Shown: positions 61,599 through 64,000 of the stretch, piece after piece
How positions within the stretch are numbered: position 1 is the first letter of the stretch
Layout: each line of letters opens with the position of its first letter
NCBI GenBank assembly: GCA_948567375.1
Contig: OX419761.1
Location: forward strand, 54,376,501-54,440,500
Origin: Lunularia cruciata
Taxonomy: Eukaryota > Streptophyta > Marchantiopsida > Lunulariales > Lunulariaceae
Reading direction: 5' to 3'
DNA length: 64,000 nucleotides
The notes under the pieces: model-generated
Database searches by the model: none
Told to the model about the DNA's origin: nothing
Seen by the model: the letters and a program-made list of their open reading frames with translations, nothing else
Position numbers and translations under genes: made by a program

Positions 61599-63026
61599 AT
61601 GGTACATGGTTGGCTAACAACAGGTGACAAGGAGTACAACACCTTCTCCTTCAAGGAAAGCCTTCTATTCCATGCGGACCGGATCTATGTTCCAGCCAAA
61701 GGTGATCTTCGACTTGTGCGCCTTCAAGAAGCCCATGATTTACCCATTGCTGGTCACATGGGTGTGGACAAGACCTTGGGCACCCTCCAACGTCACTGGT
61801 GGTGGCCCAACATGACACGGGATGTTCGAGAATTTATCCGATCATGTGAGAGTTGCCAACGTAACAAGGCCAGCAACCAGAAGCCGGGTGGACACCTTCA
61901 ACCGCTTGCCGTTCCATCAGCTCGTTGGGAGCATGTGAGCTTGGATCTCATCACATCCTTGCCAAAGATAAAACAAGAACACACTACCATCGTGGTGTTT
62001 GTGGATAAGCTTAGTAAGCAAATCCACTTGGCACCAACCTGGGATATAGTGGATGCTCCAACCTTAGCAAAAATCTACTTTGACAATGTCTTCAAGCATC
62101 ATGGAATGCCACGCGTACTCATCTCCGACCGTGATCCTCGCTTTATTGGGAAGTTTTGGCAAGCACTCTTTCAGATACTTGGCACCAAGCTTGCTTTGTC
62201 CACGGCCTATCATCCTCAAATTGATGGACAAACCGAACGTGCAAATCGTACATTGGAGGATATGTTGCGTGCCTTTGTCAATGTCCATACCAATTGGGAT
62301 GAATGTCTTGTCGCTATCAAATTTGCCTACAACAATTCCAAACAGGCAAGCACCGGATTCTCTCATTTCTTTCTCAATTTTGGCCAAGATCCGCTTGTTC
62401 CAAATTCTCTTCTTGCTCCCTCTTCATCTCAGGTTCCTCATACTTCCACATTCTTGACCACCATATCCCAATCTCTCCAACAAGCCAAGTCTCACCTCCT
62501 TGTTGCTCAGAATTGCCAAAAACAATATGCGGACCACCATCATCGTGATCTCACCTTTGAAGTCGGTGATAAAGTCATGCTATCCTCTAGTAACCTCCCT
62601 CTCCCACTTGATACCCAAGTTTGTAAACTTGCCCCTAATTGGATAGGACCCTTTGATATCACCCAAATTATCTCTCCTGTTGCTTATCGTCTTGCCTTGC
62701 CTTGTCACATGCGTATCCATCTTGTCTTTCATGTTTCCAAGTTGAAACCCTTTGTTCCTAACCCCTCTTCCTTTTCCTCTCGAGTCCAACCTCTTCCTCT
62801 TCCTATCCCTATCAATGATCATGAGGAGTACGAAGTTGATCGTATCCTTGCACGTCGCCACATTCAACGCGGCCGTCGCCAACATACGGAGTACAAGGTC
62901 CTTTGGAAAGGGTATCCCCTTCATGATGCCACCTGGGAACCTCTTTCTCACCTCCACAATGCACAGACGGCCATCCAGGAATTCGAAGCTTCACTGGCGA
63001 TGAGGACGTCACCAACTAGCGGCGGG
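61599..63026 (+). CDS. Integrase with C-terminal chromodomain
   Basis: The longest open piece of the element (493 codons from ATG 61599, running 18 codons into the 3' LTR). Zinc-binding HHCC: AHDLPIAGHMGVDKTL and SCESCQRNK. Catalytic D,D-35-E: Asp at 61944-61946, Asp at 62127-62129 (SDRDPRF) and Glu at 62235-62237 (GQTERAN), with exactly 35 residues between the last two. A GPF-type tail (NWIGPFDITQII) precedes the chromodomain at about 62821-63000 (EYEVDRILARR, VLWKGYPLHDATWEP), which keeps the Tyr, Trp and Trp cage positions. Chromodomains read methylated H3 and target insertion. The ATG follows a stop and is not a true start, because pol is a polyprotein. Confidence 0.95.
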
Positions 63027-63032
63027 GGAATA
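63021..63032 (+). other. Polypurine tract
   Basis: GGCGGGGGAATA directly before the 3' LTR. Confidence 0.9.
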
Positions 63033-63444
63033 TGTAACAATATGGAGTTTAGCGCGAAGTCAGTCAGGCTCACAAAGTAGCACATAAGACAAATTAGCCT
63101 AGAATATTCTAGAAGTATCTAGGAAGCTTCTTGGGAAGCTTCCCAGTTAGCTTAGCTTCCACCTTAAGTAAGTAGCTTCTAGAAGCTTCCAGTTAGCTTA
63201 GCTTGCATGCCAAGTAGGTGGCTTCTAGAAGGAAGCTTCTTGAGAATGCTTACTAGTTAACTTGGCTTGCACTCTAAGAAAGCGGCTTGGGAAAGCTTCT
63301 TGAGAAGCTTCTCAAGAGCTTTGTATGCTACATATAAATACCAAAGCCAAAGCTCATGCTAGGCATTCGGAGTTTTCCCTCATTCAAGTGTCCCAATGTG
63401 AGTTTCCATTCACCTATTTCTCTCCTTGGATTCGGTCTTTTACA
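63033..63444 (+). mobile_element. 3' LTR, 412 bp
   Basis: Starts TGTAACAATATGG and ends TTTTACA. It is collinear with the 5' LTR apart from substitutions and small gaps. The HSE-like TTCTAGAAGCTTC is conserved at 63177-63189 and TATAAATA at 63333-63340. Confidence 0.96.
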
Positions 63445-63473
63445 ATGTTGATGGAAGAGTAGTACTTAGTATA

Positions 63474-63871
63474 TGTAAAATACAAAGGAGAGAAACAAGA
63501 GAATGAAAGGTCAGAATGGAAAATCATATTGGAAACGCTCAAGTGAGTGAAACTCTGAATGCCTAACATGAGCTTGGACTTTGGTATTTATAGTGAAGCA
63601 ACTTGAGAAGTATCTAAGGAATTTTCATGCTCAAAGTTTCCTTCTTGGAATGCAAGGTAAATTACCCAAGAAGTTGCCAAGGAAGCTTCCTTCTAAAAAT
63701 CTCCTACTTGGTGCACAAGCTAAGCTAGCTATTAACTTCATGTGCAAGTTACTTGATCCTTGGAAGGTATTAAGAAACTTCCTAAATACTTCTAGAACAT
63801 TTTTAGAACCCTTAACTATATTTGGCTTATTTTACTATCTTATTAGACTTTGCTAACTCCACATTATTACA
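63474..63871 (-). mobile_element. 3' LTR of a related minus-strand chromovirus
   Basis: On the minus strand it starts TGTAATAATGTGGAGTTAGC and is a diverged relative of the LTRs at 57816 and 63033 (shared TATAAATACCAAAG and CTCATGTTAGGCATTC words). It is 398 bp with TG and CA ends. A PPT-like GATGAGAGAATA precedes it. Confidence 0.9.
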
Positions 63872-64000
63872 TATTCTCTCATCAATAGTTGGTGATGTCC
63901 TTGTTGCCATGGAATCTTAGAACTCTTGGTTGTTTGTGCATTGTGGAGATGAGAAAGGGGCTCCCATATGGCTTCATGAAGACAAAAGCCTTCTCCAACG
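63872..64000 (-). pseudogene. Chromodomain end of the minus-strand chromovirus, cut by the window
   Basis: The minus strand matches the last 120 bases of the 57816 element's pol: a WEPLSHLHNAQT-type stretch, then sequence equivalent to MRTSPT, then the polypurine tract. Small frame differences are present. The rest lies beyond 64000. Confidence 0.85.

Larger units (their letters stand above)
57811..63449 (+). mobile_element. Full-length plus-strand chromovirus with perfect target duplication
   Basis: LTRs lie at 57816-58241 and 63033-63444, flanked by ATGTT on both sides (57811-57815 and 63445-63449). LTR ends are TGTAA and TTACA (5' copy mutated to TTATA). Order: LTR, primer site, gag, protease, RT, RNase H, integrase, chromodomain, polypurine tract, LTR, as in Ty3/gypsy chromoviruses. 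Integrase and chromodomain are in one long open frame, but gag and pol carry several stops and a frameshift, so the element is not autonomous. Several stops are TGA or TAG where CGA or CAG would fit, in line with C-to-T decay of methylated DNA. The LTRs remain very similar, so it is younger than the 6-35 kb cluster. Confidence 0.97.

Noticed and set aside
62064-62387. Minus-strand frames within 62000-63000
   Set aside because: They are shadows of the integrase-chromodomain frame on the plus strand.
63581-63856. 91-codon plus-strand frame at the right edge
   Set aside because: It is the complement of an LTR; the repeat structure explains it fully.

Overview
The window looks like nuclear DNA of a land plant. 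Two nuclear genes for plastid proteins, both with introns and transit peptides, sit in a short gene island on the minus strand: the chloroplast translation factor EF-G (45139-48469) and the Calvin-cycle enzyme GapA (51651-53760). Almost everything else is LTR-retrotransposon DNA or AT-rich intergenic sequence. A seed-free plant (bryophyte or similar) is plausible from the gene and repeat style, but the sequence alone does not settle it.

Layout. 1-4690 is AT-rich intergenic DNA with a long AAT microsatellite. 4690-35890 is a deeply nested retrotransposon cluster. Its backbone is an old plus-strand Ty3/gypsy element (about 6485-35790) broken by four insertions: a solo LTR (6892-7452, target duplication GAGAG), a minus-strand relative of the backbone (9030-18889) that itself holds a 691-bp solo-LTR-like element, a complete minus-strand chromovirus (22330-28820, target duplication ACCAT) that cuts the backbone inside its reverse transcriptase, and a 3.8-kb element of unknown type (31274-35071, target duplication CTAGT). 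Removing the insertions leaves about 8.6 kb for the backbone, close to the roughly 9.1 kb of its minus-strand relative. 35900-39000 holds a second, degraded copy of the unknown type and unassigned sequence. 39000-44700 is mostly AT-rich with no recognisable gene. 44700-54300 is the gene island. 54300-57815 is AT-rich. 57816-63444 is a full-length plus-strand chromovirus with LTRs, primer-binding site, polypurine tract and a perfect 5-bp target duplication. 63474-64000 is the 3' end of a related element on the minus strand.

Most notable. Both copies of the old backbone family end their integrase region with a PHD-type zinc finger in place of the chromodomain found in the other elements here. 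Both also have about 1.3 kb of extra sequence between protease and reverse transcriptase. Other points of interest: a piece of plastid rpoC2 inserted in one LTR, heat-shock-element-like motifs in the young chromovirus LTR, a 57-nt structured repeat seen three times around the gene island, and an 18-bp perfect inverted repeat.

Gene function. EF-G drives ribosome translocation in plastids. GapA reduces 1,3-bisphosphoglycerate with NADPH in the Calvin cycle. Both act in the chloroplast, but they have separate promoters and nothing shows that they are co-regulated. No tRNA, rRNA or CRISPR array was recognised.
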